Of a stretch of DNA of 7,395 bases, positions 1-7,395 are shown in pieces. Under the pieces are notes generated by a model. The model was not told the origin of the DNA. It was given only the letters and a program-made list of their open reading frames with translations, and searched no databases. The stretch is from JANXAZ01 sp037446605. GTDB lineage: Bacteria > Pseudomonadota > Alphaproteobacteria > Geminicoccales > Geminicoccaceae. How positions within the stretch are numbered: the first letter of the stretch is position 1; the number at the start of each line of letters is the position of its first letter. Location: positions 1 through 7,395 of the forward strand of contig JBBIIE010000182.1 in NCBI GenBank assembly GCA_037446605.1. The letters run 5' to 3'. A program made the translations under genes and the position numbers.

Positions 1-2665
<2,665 letters not shown>

Positions 2666-2666
<1 letters not shown>

Positions 2667-2702
2667 GCCGGCGGTACGGCGATCGCCGGCTCGTTTATTT
2701 TG
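2666..2702 (+). terminator. Stem-loop with T-rich tail after carB (terminator or greA leader attenuator)
   Basis: A perfect 8-bp stem pairs AGCCGGCG (2666-2673) with CGCCGGCT (2684-2691) around a 10-base loop. It is followed by CGTTTATTTTG, a T-rich run interrupted by one A, in otherwise GC-rich DNA. The stem starts on the last base of the carB stop codon. It has the form of an intrinsic terminator of the carB transcript. Because greA starts only about 23 bases after the T run, it could also act as an attenuator for any greA message starting upstream. Confidence 0.75.
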
Positions 2703-2724
2703 TCGCAGCAGCGGACAGACAGGG

Positions 2725-3201
2725 ATGTCCAACCGGATACCGATGACACCCGAGGGACACTCGAGGTTGAGCGCGGAGCTGAAGCGCCTCAAGACCGTCG
2801 AGCGGCCGGCGGTGATCCGCGCGATCGCCGCCGCGCGCGAGCACGGCGACCTCTCGGAGAACGCCGAGTACCACGCCGCCCGCGAGCGCCAGGGCTTCAT
2901 CGAAGGCCGGGTGATGGAGCTCGAGGACAAGCTCGGCCGCGCCGAGATCATCGACATCAGCCGGCTGTCCGGGACCAAGGTGATGTTCGGCGCCCGGGTC
3001 CGCCTCGTCGACGAGGAGACCGACGAGGAGGTCACCTACCAGATCGTGGGCCCCGAGGAGGCCGAGATCGCCCAGGGTCTGCTGTCGATCGGCTCGCCCC
3101 TGGCGCAGGCGCTGCTCGGCCGCGAGGCCGGCGATTCGGTCGAGGTGACCACGCCCCGCGGGGTGCGCTACTTCGAGATCCTCGAGGTCCGGTACGGCTG
3201 A
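2725..3201 (+). CDS. greA: Transcription elongation factor GreA
   Basis: The 158-residue protein has the same length as E. coli GreA and aligns along its whole length. GreA enters the secondary channel of RNA polymerase and stimulates cleavage of backtracked RNA, rescuing stalled complexes. The N-terminal coiled coil (about residues 1-75) carries the tip motif EHGDLSENAEY. Its acidic residues D42 and E45 correspond to E. coli D41 and E44, which help position the catalytic Mg2+. The C-terminal FKBP-like domain (about 80-158) includes the segments IVGPEEAEI and ISIGSPLAQALLG-like sequence (here LSIGSPLAQALLG). The ATG at 2725 gives the standard MSNRIPMTPEG beginning. An in-frame upstream extension to 2584 would run through the hairpin and overlap carB, so it was rejected. 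The ribosome site is weak (ACAGGG directly before ATG). It lies downstream of carB and upstream of trxB, as often seen in Alphaproteobacteria. Confidence 0.97.
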   Translation: MSNRIPMTPEGHSRLSAELKRLKTVERPAVIRAIAAAREHGDLSENAEYHAARERQGFIEGRVMELEDKLGRAEIIDISRLSGTKVMFGARVRLVDEETDEEVTYQIVGPEEAEIAQGLLSIGSPLAQALLGREAGDSVEVTTPRGVRYFEILEVRYG

Positions 3202-3218
3202 GCCGGCAGGGCGCCGGT
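3202..3218 (+). other. Short GC stem-loop directly after the greA stop
   Basis: CCGGC (3203-3207) pairs with GCCGG (3213-3217) around the 5-base loop AGGGC, with a possible outer G-U pair (3202/3218). There is no T tract, so it is not a classical intrinsic terminator. It begins one base after the TGA stop, within the 36-base gap before trxB, and could protect the 3' end or be fortuitous. Confidence 0.4.
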
Positions 3219-3237
3219 CCGACGCGGGGGAGCGATC

Positions 3238-4188
3238 GTGGCGGAGCGACGGGTCAGGCTCGCGATCGTGGGCGCCGGGCCCGCCGGCTACACGGCTGCG
3301 ATCTACGCCGCCCGCGCCAACCTGGCGCCGGTGCTGGTGCAGGGGCTGCAGCCGGGCGGCCAGCTCGCGATCACGACCGAGGTCGAGAACTTCCCGGGCT
3401 TCGCCGAGCCGATCCTGGGGCCCGAGCTCATGGAGCGGATGGCGGCGCAGGCCCGCCACTGCGGCGCCGAGCTGCTCGCCGACGTGGTGAGCGCGGTCGA
3501 GCTCGGCCGCAGGCCCTTCCGCCTCGAGCTCGACTCCGGCGACGTGCTCCGGTGCGACGCCCTGATCCTCGCCACCGGCGCCCAGGCGCGCTGGCTCGGC
3601 CTGCCGAGCGAGCAGCGCTTCCAGGGCTTCGGCGTGTCGGCCTGCGCCACCTGCGACGGCTTCTTCTTCCGTGGCCGGGAGGTGGCCGTGGTGGGCGGCG
3701 GCAACAGCGCGGTCGAGGAGGCGCTCTACCTCGCCCAGATGTGCGCCAAGGTCACCCTCGTCCACCGCCGCGACAGCCTGCGGGCCGAGAAGGTCCTGCA
3801 GGACCGGCTGTTCGCCAACCCGAAGATCCAGGTGATCTGGAACCATGTCGTGGCCGAGGTGCTCGGCAGCGAGGAGCCGCGCGGGGTGACCGGGCTCGAG
3901 CTCCGCGACGTGCGCAGCGGCGAGCGGCGTCTGTTGCCGGTGCACGGGCTGTTCGTGGCGATCGGGCACGATCCGGCGACGGGGCTGTTCAAGAACCAGC
4001 TCGACATGGACCGCGAGGGCTATATCGTGACGGCGCCGGGCAGCACCCGGACCAGCGTTCCGGGCGTGTTCGCCGCCGGCGACGTCCAGGACAAGGTCTT
4101 CCGTCAGGCGGTCACCGCCGCCGGCACGGGTTGCATGGCGGCGCTCGAGGCCGACCGCTGGCTGGCGGAGCACGGCCCGGGAGGGTGA
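3238..4188 (+). CDS. trxB: Thioredoxin-disulfide reductase (FAD, NADPH-dependent)
   Basis: A 316-residue cytosolic flavoenzyme, close to the usual ~320 residues, that passes electrons from NADPH through FAD and a redox-active disulfide to thioredoxin. Visible in order: the FAD-binding GAGPAG at residues 12-17, QPGGQL and the ENFPGF segment, the active-site pair C136/C139 in ACATCDG, the NADPH-binding GGGNSA at 153-158, HRRDS at 176-180, and the C-terminal FAD motif with GD at 281-282 followed by the RQAVTAAGTG signature. The CATC motif separates it from the related ferredoxin-NADP reductases, which lack it. It starts with GTG at 3238, preceded by GGGGGAG (3226-3232) at a 5-base spacing; the next methionine is far inside the FAD domain, so this start is secure. 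It lies 36 bases after greA and 40 before the LysR gene, so cotranscription is plausible. Confidence 0.97.
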   Translation: MAERRVRLAIVGAGPAGYTAAIYAARANLAPVLVQGLQPGGQLAITTEVENFPGFAEPILGPELMERMAAQARHCGAELLADVVSAVELGRRPFRLELDSGDVLRCDALILATGAQARWLGLPSEQRFQGFGVSACATCDGFFFRGREVAVVGGGNSAVEEALYLAQMCAKVTLVHRRDSLRAEKVLQDRLFANPKIQVIWNHVVAEVLGSEEPRGVTGLELRDVRSGERRLLPVHGLFVAIGHDPATGLFKNQLDMDREGYIVTAPGSTRTSVPGVFAAGDVQDKVFRQAVTAAGTGCMAALEADRWLAEHGPGG

Positions 4189-4208
4189 GCGGCGGCCGGC
4201 CGCGGCTC
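4187..4208 (+). other. GC-rich hairpin overlapping the trxB stop codon
   Basis: GAGC (4187-4190) pairs with GCTC (4205-4208), and GCGG (4192-4195) pairs with CCGC (4200-4203). One G/G mismatch separates the two pairs and the tetraloop is CCGG. It contains the perfect 12-base palindrome GCGGCCGGCCGC at 4192-4203. The stem starts on the second base of the trxB stop. No T tract follows. It sits in the 40-base gap before the LysR start and could modulate readthrough or translation; no function is shown. Confidence 0.4.
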
Positions 4209-4228
4209 TGGGGGAAAGCTCGGGGGTC

Positions 4229-5134
4229 ATGCTCGACTGGGATCGGGTCCGGATCTTCCACGTCGTCGCCGAGGCCGGGAGTTTCACCCGCGCGGCCGAC
4301 CGTCTCGGGCTGTCGCAGTCGGCGATCAGCCGCCAGATCGGTGCCCTCGAGGAGGATCTCGGGGCACCCCTGTTCCATCGCCACGCTCGGGGGCTCGTGC
4401 TCACCGAGCAGGGCGACATCCTGGTCGAGGCGGCGCGCGACGTCGCCCGCAAGATGGCCGCCGCGCAGACCGCGCTGCGCGAGAGCCGCGAGGTTCCGGC
4501 CGGCCATCTCCGGGTGTGCACGACCGTGGGCGTGGGCACGGTCTGGCTGTCCTCGCTGCTCGGCGAGTTCCTCGACCGCTATCCCGAGATCACCATCTCG
4601 CTGATCGTCACCGATGCCGAGCTCGACCTGTCGATGCGCGAGGCGGACGTGGCCGTGCGCATGCAGCGGCCGACCCAGTCGGACCTGATCCAGCGCCGGC
4701 TGATGACCGTGCACACCCACCTCTACGCCGCCGAGTCCTACCTCTCCCGGCACGGCGCGCCTGCCAGCGCCGCCGACCTCGACCGGCACCGGCTGGTCGC
4801 CTACGGCGAGGATCCGAACCTCTCGAGCCAGCCGCTCAACTGGATCCTGCACGCCGGTCGCGAGGAGGCCGATGCCGATCGGCCGCGGCGGGCGGCGCTT
4901 CGGGTCAACAACGTCTACGGCATGCTGCGCGCGGTGCAGAGCGGGCTCGGGCTCGCCTCGCTGCCGGACTATCTGGCGAGCGGCAGCGGCTCGCTGGTGC
5001 GCGTCCTGCCCGAGCTCGAGGGGCCGAGCTTCACCGGCTACTTCGTCTATCCGGAGGAGCTGCGGAACTCGAAGCGGGTCGCCGTGTTCCGCGACTTCCT
5101 GCTGGAGAAGGTGGCGCAGCAGGCGGTCTGGTGA
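4229..5134 (+). CDS. LysR-family transcriptional regulator (trxB-linked alphaproteobacterial type)
   Basis: A 301-residue LysR-type regulator of normal length. Residues 1-60 form the winged helix-turn-helix (FHVVAEAGSFTRAADRLGLS followed by QSAISRQIGALEEDLG, then PLFHR). The effector-binding periplasmic-protein-like domain runs from about 92 (GHLRVCTTVGVGTVWL) to the C-terminus. Segments such as LDLSMREADVAVRM, VNNVYGMLRAVQSGLGLASLPDYL and YFVYPEELRNSKRVAVFRDFLL are very like a LysR protein that I recall beside trxB in many Alphaproteobacteria. Its effector and targets are not evident from sequence. It lies 40 bases downstream of trxB in the same direction rather than divergent to a target, so its regulon cannot be guessed from position. 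The ATG at 4229 has purine-rich GGGGGAAAG and CGGGGG stretches upstream. Confidence 0.93.
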   Translation: MLDWDRVRIFHVVAEAGSFTRAADRLGLSQSAISRQIGALEEDLGAPLFHRHARGLVLTEQGDILVEAARDVARKMAAAQTALRESREVPAGHLRVCTTVGVGTVWLSSLLGEFLDRYPEITISLIVTDAELDLSMREADVAVRMQRPTQSDLIQRRLMTVHTHLYAAESYLSRHGAPASAADLDRHRLVAYGEDPNLSSQPLNWILHAGREEADADRPRRAALRVNNVYGMLRAVQSGLGLASLPDYLASGSGSLVRVLPELEGPSFTGYFVYPEELRNSKRVAVFRDFLLEKVAQQAVW

Positions 5135-5137
5135 GCC

Positions 5138-5160
5138 GGCCATGCGCGAAATGCATGGCC
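5138..5160 (+). other. Perfect 8-bp stem-loop just after lysR
   Basis: GGCCATGC (5138-5145) pairs with GCATGGCC (5153-5160) around the 7-base loop GCGAAAT. It begins three bases after the LysR stop codon. The following bases (CTGTTGCTC) are only mildly T-rich, so it is at best a weak intrinsic terminator and may instead stabilise the lysR mRNA end. Confidence 0.5.
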
Positions 5161-5212
5161 CTGTTGCTCGGGAGCACTAGCGCAGTCCGCCAGCGATCCC
5201 TAATTGATGCAG

Positions 5213-5369
5213 TGCAACAAGGGTTGCTCTGGGAACCCTCGTTGCAGCGGCCTCAGGGCCGCAGCCCCGCGGGCGCGACGCTCGCGGGTGGGATCTCCGG
5301 ATCCCTTTCCCCCAGACGTTTAGCCTCCCTGATCCACTCGGCCGGGCCTCGTGCCCGGCCACTTTTTTT
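5213..5369 (+). ncRNA. Candidate structured RNA: four tandem hairpins plus terminator
   Basis: No protein gene is supported here, but the + strand folds into consecutive local hairpins. H1 (5213-5246) has 12 pairs with one A/C mismatch and an 8-base loop. H2 (5247-5262) pairs GCGGCC with GGCCGC around TCAG and abuts H1 with no gap. H3 (5266-5288) has a 10-pair stem including one G-U and a CGA triloop. H4 (5290-5305) pairs GGGATC with GATCCC around TCCG. A 34-base stretch with no obvious structure follows (5306-5339), containing CCTCCCT at 5324-5330 minus one base of offset, and then the terminator. The layout resembles a small RNA or a structured lysR 3' UTR. I compared it by eye with tmRNA, SRP RNA, RNase P RNA and 6S RNA and recognised none. 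No clear promoter was found upstream, which favours a processed 3' UTR over an independent gene. Confidence 0.35.
5340..5369 (+). terminator. Strong intrinsic terminator
   Basis: GGCCGGGC (5340-5347) pairs perfectly with GCCCGGCC (5353-5360) around the 5-base loop CTCGT. Two bases later comes a run of seven T (5363-5369). The form is classical and points to the + strand only; no T run follows the stem on the - strand. It would end either the lysR transcript, leaving an unusually long structured 3' UTR of about 200 bases, or a separate small RNA. Confidence 0.92.
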
Positions 5370-5632
5370 GCGTTCAGGGTTCTGCTCGTGCCCTATTCCC
5401 GCGGGGCTGCCCCACGTCGAGCGCTGAGGCAAACCGTCGCAACCCTGGTAGGGGGCTGCCGCATTCCCGTCAAGCGCCGCACCTTCGCCCATCCCGCGTT
5501 GTGCACCGCAACATGCTCTATTCGCGGCAGAAACCGCCCGCGCGGCGTGCCACCGCGTCCTGGCCGCTGCCCGGCCGATCGGGCAGCATCGGGGCGGCCG
5601 GGCGCGCGGCGCCGGTGAGCAGGAGGCGGGCC
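5370..5632 (+). other. Leader/intergenic region upstream of the GFA-family gene
   Basis: This stretch of 263 bases lies between the terminator and the next start codon. The frame is open upstream of the GFA start, but the encoded residues have no recognisable domain and a low-complexity, Arg/Pro/Ala-rich make-up typical of noncoding GC-rich DNA. One clear hairpin is present near its 3' end (5566-5587). No convincing promoter was found by eye, although the gene after the terminator should need one. Confidence 0.5.
5566..5587 (+). other. Perfect 8-bp stem-loop in the GFA-gene leader
   Basis: GCTGCCCG (5566-5573) pairs with CGGGCAGC (5580-5587) around GCCGAT. It ends 45 bases before the start codon of the GFA-family gene and 33 bases before its ribosome site. 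It lacks a T tract. It could be an operator or an mRNA leader element; no role is shown. Confidence 0.4.
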
Positions 5633-6055
5633 ATGGCGCAGGAGGGCGGTTGCCTGTGCGGCGCGGTGCGCTACCGAGTGCGCGCGCCGCTGTCGCCCGT
5701 GCTCCTCTGCCACTGCAGCCAGTGTCGCCGCTGGCACGGCCATGTCGGCGCCTGGACGAGCGCGCCGCGGGCGGCGGTGACGATCACCGGCGAGGCGGCG
5801 CTCGCCTGGTACGAATCGAGCCCGGGCGTGCTGCGCGGCTTCTGCAGCGGCTGCGGCTCCTCGCTGTTCCGGCAGCGCACGGGCGGCGCGGAGCTCGGCA
5901 TCGCCGCCGGTACGCTCGACGCGCCGACCGGGCTCGCGACCGCCGCGCACATCTGGGTGGACTCGCGCGGCGATTATTACGGGATCGCGGATCGGCTGCC
6001 GCAGCACCCGGAAGCGCCGCCACGCCCCCGGGCGGCGGGTCGACGGCTCCCCTGA
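5633..6055 (+). CDS. GFA/CENP-V-family zinc protein (glutathione-dependent formaldehyde-activating enzyme-like)
   Basis: A 140-residue cytosolic protein with all seven cysteines typical of the GFA fold: C7 and C9 in GCLCGAVRY, C26, C28 and C31 in CHCSQCRR, and C71 and C74 in CSGCGSSLF. In the family these hold two zinc ions. The C-terminal HIWVDSRGDYYGIADRLPQ matches the conserved end of the family. The founding member is a formaldehyde-glutathione adduct synthase of about 190 residues. Shorter members like this one are widespread and mostly of unknown substrate, so an enzymatic name is not justified. The ATG at 5633 is chosen because AGGAGG (5621-5626) lies at an ideal 6-base spacing; an in-frame extension upstream to 5351 would begin inside the terminator. 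It is convergent with the beta-propeller gene, 8 bases away. A link to aldehyde produced by a PQQ alcohol dehydrogenase is possible but inferred. Confidence 0.9.
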   Translation: MAQEGGCLCGAVRYRVRAPLSPVLLCHCSQCRRWHGHVGAWTSAPRAAVTITGEAALAWYESSPGVLRGFCSGCGSSLFRQRTGGAELGIAAGTLDAPTGLATAAHIWVDSRGDYYGIADRLPQHPEAPPRPRAAGRRLP

Positions 6056-6063
6056 CCGCCGCC
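6031..6063. terminator. Inverted repeat at the convergent gene junction, possible shared terminator
   Basis: The left arm 6031-6041 (GGCGGCGGGTC) pairs with the right arm 6054-6063 (GACCGCCGCC), giving 10 pairs with one bulged G and a 12-base loop. The repeat covers the GFA stop codon and the whole 8-base gap, and ends on the base before the propeller stop codon. A hairpin can therefore form at the 3' end of both messages. Neither side has a T run, so classical Rho-independent termination is uncertain. Confidence 0.45.
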
Positions 6064-7035
6064 TCAATCGTCGATCAGCACCCCGTAGGGCACCTCGCCG
6101 ACCGGGATCGAGCGCAGCGGCTTGAGGCTCGCCGTGTCGACCACCGTGATGTCGTCGGAGAGGCCGTTGGCGACGTAGAGCCTGCGTTCGTCGCGAGTCA
6201 GCCGCAAGCCCCAGGGTCGCCGGCCCACGAGGATGTAGTCGATGACCTTCTTGCTCGGCACGTCGACGACCGCCACGTGGTTGGCCCGTCCGAGTGCCAC
6301 GAAGGCCCGCTTGCCGTCGCGGGTGATCAGGACGTCGACCGGTGTGACCATCTCGCGCCGCATCCCTCTGGGCAAAAACTCGATCGTGTGGACGACCTCG
6401 AGCGTCGCGACGTCGACGACGTTGGCGACGCCCGCGATCTCGGCGGAGACCCAGAGTTCTTTGGCGTCCGGGGTGAGGGCGAAGCGGCGCGGCCGCGTAT
6501 CGGTGACGATGTCCTTGACGACTTCCTGTTTCTCGGTGTCGATCACGTGGACGAGGTTGGCCGCCTCGGAAGCGACGAAGACGAGCTTGCCGTCCGGGGT
6601 GGCGAGCACCCCCTCGGGTTCTTCGCCGGTGTCGAAGGCAGCGACCTGCTCGCCGGTCTCGAGGTCCAAGACCGTCGCCTGCGCATCTTCCTCGTTGGAG
6701 ACGTAGAGATGCCGGCCGTCGGGGTGGAGGTCGAAGGTCTCGGGCGCGGCCACGTTCGTGATCCGGCGCGCGAGCTTGAGGCTCGCCACCTCGTAGACGG
6801 CGATCACGTTGTCGTCGGCACAGCCGACCAGGAACTGCTTGCGGTCGGGCGTGAAGATCATGCCGCGCGGCCGGCCGCAGGAGGGGACCGTCTGGATCAC
6901 CTTGTCCTCGGCGTCGAGGACGGTGAGCGTGCTGCTCTTCTCGTTGGCGACGATCCGCAGTCCCGTGCCGGCGGCGGTGGCCGGATCCGGCGCGAGCCCG
7001 ACAAGGGCTGCGAGCAGCAAGGGTGCGCGGCGCAT
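6064..7035 (-). CDS. Exported YVTN beta-propeller protein of the PQQ-dependent catabolism type
   Basis: A 323-residue periplasmic protein. Residues 1-21 form a signal peptide (MRR, a Leu/Ala-rich core, then ATA before A22). The rest is a run of about 42-residue YVTN-like blades with repeating PDGK-L-YVSN and VIDTxT elements: blades begin near 59, 101, 143, 185, 235 and 277. The N-terminal IVANEKSSTLTVLD and C-terminal PYGVLIDD would together close a seventh blade. The order and the blade-4 insert (MRREMVTPVD) closely match the family of PQQ-dependent catabolism-associated beta-propellers, found beside quinoprotein alcohol dehydrogenases and their ABC transporter genes; its biochemical role is unknown. 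Two mature cysteines, C53 and C72, could form a disulfide. The ATG start is supported by GGGAGGGG about 5-8 bases upstream. It is divergent from the exported ORF at 7137 and convergent with the GFA-family gene. Confidence 0.88.
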   Translation of the reverse strand: MRRAPLLLAALVGLAPDPATAAGTGLRIVANEKSSTLTVLDAEDKVIQTVPSCGRPRGMIFTPDRKQFLVGCADDNVIAVYEVASLKLARRITNVAAPETFDLHPDGRHLYVSNEEDAQATVLDLETGEQVAAFDTGEEPEGVLATPDGKLVFVASEAANLVHVIDTEKQEVVKDIVTDTRPRRFALTPDAKELWVSAEIAGVANVVDVATLEVVHTIEFLPRGMRREMVTPVDVLITRDGKRAFVALGRANHVAVVDVPSKKVIDYILVGRRPWGLRLTRDERRLYVANGLSDDITVVDTASLKPLRSIPVGEVPYGVLIDD

Positions 7036-7136
7036 CGATCCCCTCCCTCAGCTGGTGCTTATGGCGATCATAAGCTGGACCCCGGGCTCCGGCCAGTGCC
7101 GTTCCGGTAGCACTCTCCGCCGCGAAGGAGCCCCTC
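7036..7136. promoter_or_regulatory. Divergent intergenic region with a 19-base palindrome
   Basis: The 101 bases between two divergent start codons must hold the promoters for both genes unless transcription comes from further away. GCTTATG (7057-7063) and CATAAGC (7069-7075) form a perfect inverted repeat with a 5-base GCGAT centre. This is also the most AT-rich spot in the gap. AGCTGG occurs twice as a direct repeat, at 7050-7055 and 7073-7078. The palindrome is suited to a dimeric repressor or activator and lies 22 bases upstream of the propeller start codon, so it would overlap its promoter or mRNA leader. TTATGA on the - strand is a possible -10, but no good -35 accompanies it. Confidence 0.5.
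7125..7130 (+). promoter_or_regulatory. Ribosome binding site that fixes the start at 7137
   Basis: AAGGAG at 7125-7130 is followed by a 6-base spacer and the GTG at 7137. This near-perfect Shine-Dalgarno sequence, together with the signal peptide encoded directly after the GTG, supports a real gene that runs past the window. Confidence 0.75.
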
Positions 7137-7395
7137 GTGACCCCGATCCTGCGCCGCGCCACCCTCCTCCTCGCCCTGGCGGCCCCTGCCGCCGCGGCCG
7201 CCGACCAGCCGGGCTGCCAGGAGCGTGCCCAGCGGATCGCTCGGCTCGCCGAGCCGAGCCCGCGCCAGCTCGCGCTCGAGCTCGGTGCCGCCGCCGACCC
7301 GCTCAAGTCCGACTTCGCGGCCGCGTCTGCGAGCGAGGCCGAGGTCGGCGCCGCGATCCGCGATACGCTCGGCCTGAGCGGCTACCTCGCCGATC
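7137..7395 (+). CDS. Exported protein of unknown function, 3'-truncated by the window edge
   Basis: An open frame from GTG at 7137 runs 86 codons without a stop to the end of the window. The start is supported by AAGGAG six bases upstream. Residues 1-22 look like a Sec signal peptide: MTPILRRA, a hydrophobic core TLLLALAAP and a run of alanines, with likely cleavage before D23. There is no lipobox before C27, so a lipoprotein is unlikely. The visible mature part (DQPGCQERAQRIARLAEPS and on) is Ala-, Arg- and Glu-rich and shows no motif I recognise; no CxxCH haem site appears in the part seen. It is divergent from the PQQ-associated beta-propeller, which suggests a periplasmic role in the same locus, but this is inference. 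I do not recognise the family from 86 residues. Confidence 0.75.
   Translation, partial: MTPILRRATLLLALAAPAAAAADQPGCQERAQRIARLAEPSPRQLALELGAAADPLKSDFAAASASEAEVGAAIRDTLGLSGYLAD

Noticed and set aside
3238..4188. Ferredoxin/flavodoxin-NADP reductase instead of thioredoxin reductase
   Set aside because: The CATC redox motif at C136/C139, in its usual position before the NADPH-binding segment, identifies thioredoxin reductase.
2695..4539. 614-codon open frame on the - strand opposite greA, trxB and the lysR start
   Set aside because: It is an antisense shadow of well-identified genes in GC-rich DNA. Its translation is His/Arg/Ala/Gly-rich and shows no domain, and it lies opposite strongly conserved proteins.
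5135..5369. Known RNA gene (tmRNA, 6S RNA, SRP RNA, RNase P RNA, tRNA)
   Set aside because: The hallmark sequences of these RNAs that I know are not present, and the local multi-hairpin layout does not resemble the long 6S rod. It was kept only as an unassigned candidate.
5351..5632. N-terminal extension of the GFA-family protein
   Set aside because: It would start inside the terminator stem and encode low-complexity residues. The ATG at 5633 has an ideal AGGAGG site and matches the family's start.
5650..7110. 486-codon open frame on the + strand opposite the propeller
   Set aside because: It is a frame-shifted and antisense shadow. The Asp/Val/Gly-rich pattern mirrors the propeller's repeat codons.
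5393..7306. 637-codon open frame on the - strand overlapping the GFA gene, the propeller and the exported ORF
   Set aside because: It is out of frame with the clear YVTN propeller on the same strand, and its translation is Arg-rich low-complexity sequence. The propeller frame has a signal peptide, repeats and a ribosome site.

Overview
The window is GC-rich chromosomal DNA. All six complete or 3'-complete genes end in TGA, and long spurious antisense ORFs are common. It looks alphaproteobacterial. The order carB-greA-trxB-lysR and the LysR protein sequence closely match a conserved alphaproteobacterial arrangement as I remember it. I cannot fix the order or genus, although a Rhodospirillales- or Rhizobiales-like organism would fit.

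Layout. Bases 1-2666 hold the 3' five-sixths of carB, the large subunit of carbamoyl-phosphate synthetase. A stem-loop with a T-rich tail follows, then greA (2725-3201), trxB (3238-4188) and a LysR-type regulator (4229-5134), all on the + strand and 36-58 bases apart. From 5135 to 5632 there is no convincing protein gene. The first half of that stretch is a dense row of perfect or near-perfect hairpins ending in a textbook intrinsic terminator at 5340-5369. The second half is a leader for a small GFA-family zinc protein (5633-6055). Convergent to it, 8 bases away, is an exported YVTN beta-propeller on the - strand (6064-7035), of the type that travels with PQQ-dependent alcohol dehydrogenase systems. 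A divergent intergenic region with a 19-base palindrome separates it from the start of an unidentified exported protein (7137 to the window end).

Function. The left block is housekeeping: arginine/pyrimidine precursor supply, rescue of stalled RNA polymerase, thioredoxin reduction and a regulator. The right block suggests the edge of a periplasmic alcohol or C1 oxidation locus, with the GFA-family protein possibly linked to aldehyde handling. That link is inferred from neighbourhood only.

There is no mobile element, CRISPR array, tRNA or rRNA in view. The features most worth following up are the multi-hairpin region after lysR, the habit of placing a hairpin directly at the stop codon (three genes share the 9-mer TGAGCCGGC), a possible attenuator in the greA leader, the divergent palindrome, and the unidentified exported ORF at the right edge.
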